Shown in pieces: positions 5,205 to 6,099 of a stretch of DNA of 6,099 bases. The notes beneath the pieces were generated by a model. It saw only the letters and a list, made by a program, of their open reading frames with translations. It did no database searches and had not been told where the DNA came from. The first letter of the stretch is position 1, and each line of letters starts with the position of its first letter. Source of the DNA: Duncaniella sp. (GTDB lineage Bacteria; Bacteroidota; Bacteroidia; Bacteroidales; Muribaculaceae); contig JAIDJD010000187.1 in assembly GCA_029052375.1 (NCBI GenBank), forward strand, positions 1 through 6,099, in the 5' to 3' direction. Position numbers and translations under genes: made by a program.

Positions 5205-6099
5205 TTATCTTATGAACAGGAGCTCGCGATACTTGGGCAGGGGCCACATCTCGTTGTCGACGAGGAGCTCGAGCTTGTCTATGTGGTAGCGCACGGTCTC
5301 GAGGCGGGGTGCAACGTCGGTAGAGTAGGCCAGAGCCTTCTCGCGCTCGGTCTCTATCTTGTTGGCCTCCTTGCGGGCGTTGACCATGTCTGCCACCTCG
5401 GCCTTGATGGCCGAGCAGTGGCTCATGATTTTCTCTACGGTGATGGTGTCCTGCTCGGTATACTTCTCGCCCTTCTCGCCGGGGAAGAGGGTGCGGAGCT
5501 TGACCATGTTGTCCAGCAGGATAGAGAGATAGCGTGTGGCCACGGGGACGATGTGGTTGATGGCGAGGTCGCCGAGCACACGTGCCTCGATCTGTATCTT
5601 CTTGGTGTACATCTCCCACTTCACCTCGTTGCGGGCCTCAAGCTCGACGTGGGTCATGACGCCGGTCTTGCGGAACATCTCGATGGACGAGGGGCGCAGG
5701 TAGGCGTCGAAGATGAGGGCGGGATTGGTCTCGCAGTCGAGGCCGCGGCGGGCGGCCTCTTCCTTCCACTCGTCCGAGTAGCCGTTGCCGTCAAAGTGGA
5801 TGGGCTCCGAGTAGAGCAGCAGGGCCTTGACCTCGGCCAGAAGGGCGTGCTCGAGCTCTTCGCCGGCCTCGAGGCGGGCGTCTATCTTCTTCTTGAAGTC
5901 GGCGAGCTGTTCGGCGACCGCGGCGTTGAGGGCTATCATGGCCGAGGCACAGTTGGCGCTCGAGCCTACGGCACGGAACTCGAAGCGGTTGCCGGTGAAG
6001 GCGAAGGGCGACGTGCGGTTGCGGTCGGTGGCGTCGATCATCAGGTCGGGTATCTGGGCCACGCCGAGGTTTATCTCGTCCTTGCTTGCAAAGGATATG
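5205..6099 (-). CDS. glnN: Glutamine synthetase type III, C-terminal part (runs off the right edge)
   Basis: The frame is open to the window edge, giving the last 298 residues of an enzyme that is about 730 residues long in the family. The GTG at 6062 is internal: the codons before it still read DEINLGVAQIPDL in the family sequence. NRTSPFAFTGN (about 6020-5988) and FEFR (5984-5973) are the GSIII forms of the nucleotide- and metal-binding end of the GS catalytic core. By analogy with enteric GS, the Glu and Arg of FEFR are metal- and phosphate-contacting residues. FDGNGYSDEW (5795-5766) and the long helical tail after it (ARNEVKWEMYTKKIQIEARVL onward) belong to the C-terminal domain found only in type III enzymes. 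It makes glutamine from glutamate, ammonia and ATP in the cytoplasm. The N-terminus, promoter and any upstream regulator are outside the window. The transporter gene follows on the same strand. Confidence 0.95.
   Translation of the reverse strand, partial: ISFASKDEINLGVAQIPDLMIDATDRNRTSPFAFTGNRFEFRAVGSSANCASAMIALNAAVAEQLADFKKKIDARLEAGEELEHALLAEVKALLLYSEPIHFDGNGYSDEWKEEAARRGLDCETNPALIFDAYLRPSSIEMFRKTGVMTHVELEARNEVKWEMYTKKIQIEARVLGDLAINHIVPVATRYLSILLDNMVKLRTLFPGEKGEKYTEQDTITVEKIMSHCSAIKAEVADMVNARKEANKIETEREKALAYSTDVAPRLETVRYHIDKLELLVDNEMWPLPKYRELLFIR

Noticed and set aside
5205..6062. Treating the glnN fragment as a complete 285-residue gene starting at GTG 6062
   Set aside because: The frame stays open to the window edge and the codons before the GTG continue the family sequence, so the gene is cut by the window, not truncated.
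1..6099. Mobile element, defence system, CRISPR or secondary-metabolite cluster
   Set aside because: All genes are recognisable core functions, no direct repeats, transposase or integrase features were seen, and base composition looks even by eye.

Overview
The window looks like chromosomal core sequence from a GC-rich member of the Bacteroidales. Three things point there: type III glutamine synthetase (first described in Bacteroides fragilis), promoters of the Bacteroidetes type (TTTG / TAnnTTTG) with little Shine-Dalgarno signal, and an LpxB N-terminus of Bacteroidetes style. The family is a guess (Muribaculaceae or a similar GC-rich gut lineage). There is no IS element, phage gene, tRNA, rRNA or CRISPR array that I can see.

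Left part (1-2177): the 5' end of lpxB (lipid A synthesis) runs leftward off the window and was found by translating the edge directly. Divergent from it, across a 125-bp gap with a promoter -7 element for each direction, is a likely two-gene operon. It holds a small secreted GH73-type glucosaminidase and, 5 bp later, a DEAD-box RNA helicase with a DbpA-type 23S rRNA-binding C-terminus.

Middle (2178-2436): a 259-bp convergent gap full of inverted repeats, including a strong hairpin that probably ends gdhA and perhaps also transcripts from the left.

Right part (2437-6099), all on the minus strand: glnN (type III glutamine synthetase, C-terminal 298 residues only), then an MFS transporter probably read from the same transcript, then gdhA (NADP-type glutamate dehydrogenase). 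gdhA has its own textbook promoter and a short leader that starts with a perfect stem-loop. GdhA and GlnN are the two ammonia-assimilating enzymes, so this is a nitrogen-assimilation locus with an MFS carrier of unknown substrate in the middle.

I found no convincing undescribed system. The best leads are regulatory: a predicted leaderless lpxB mRNA, the 5'-terminal stem-loop on the gdhA leader, and the DEYD variant of the helicase.
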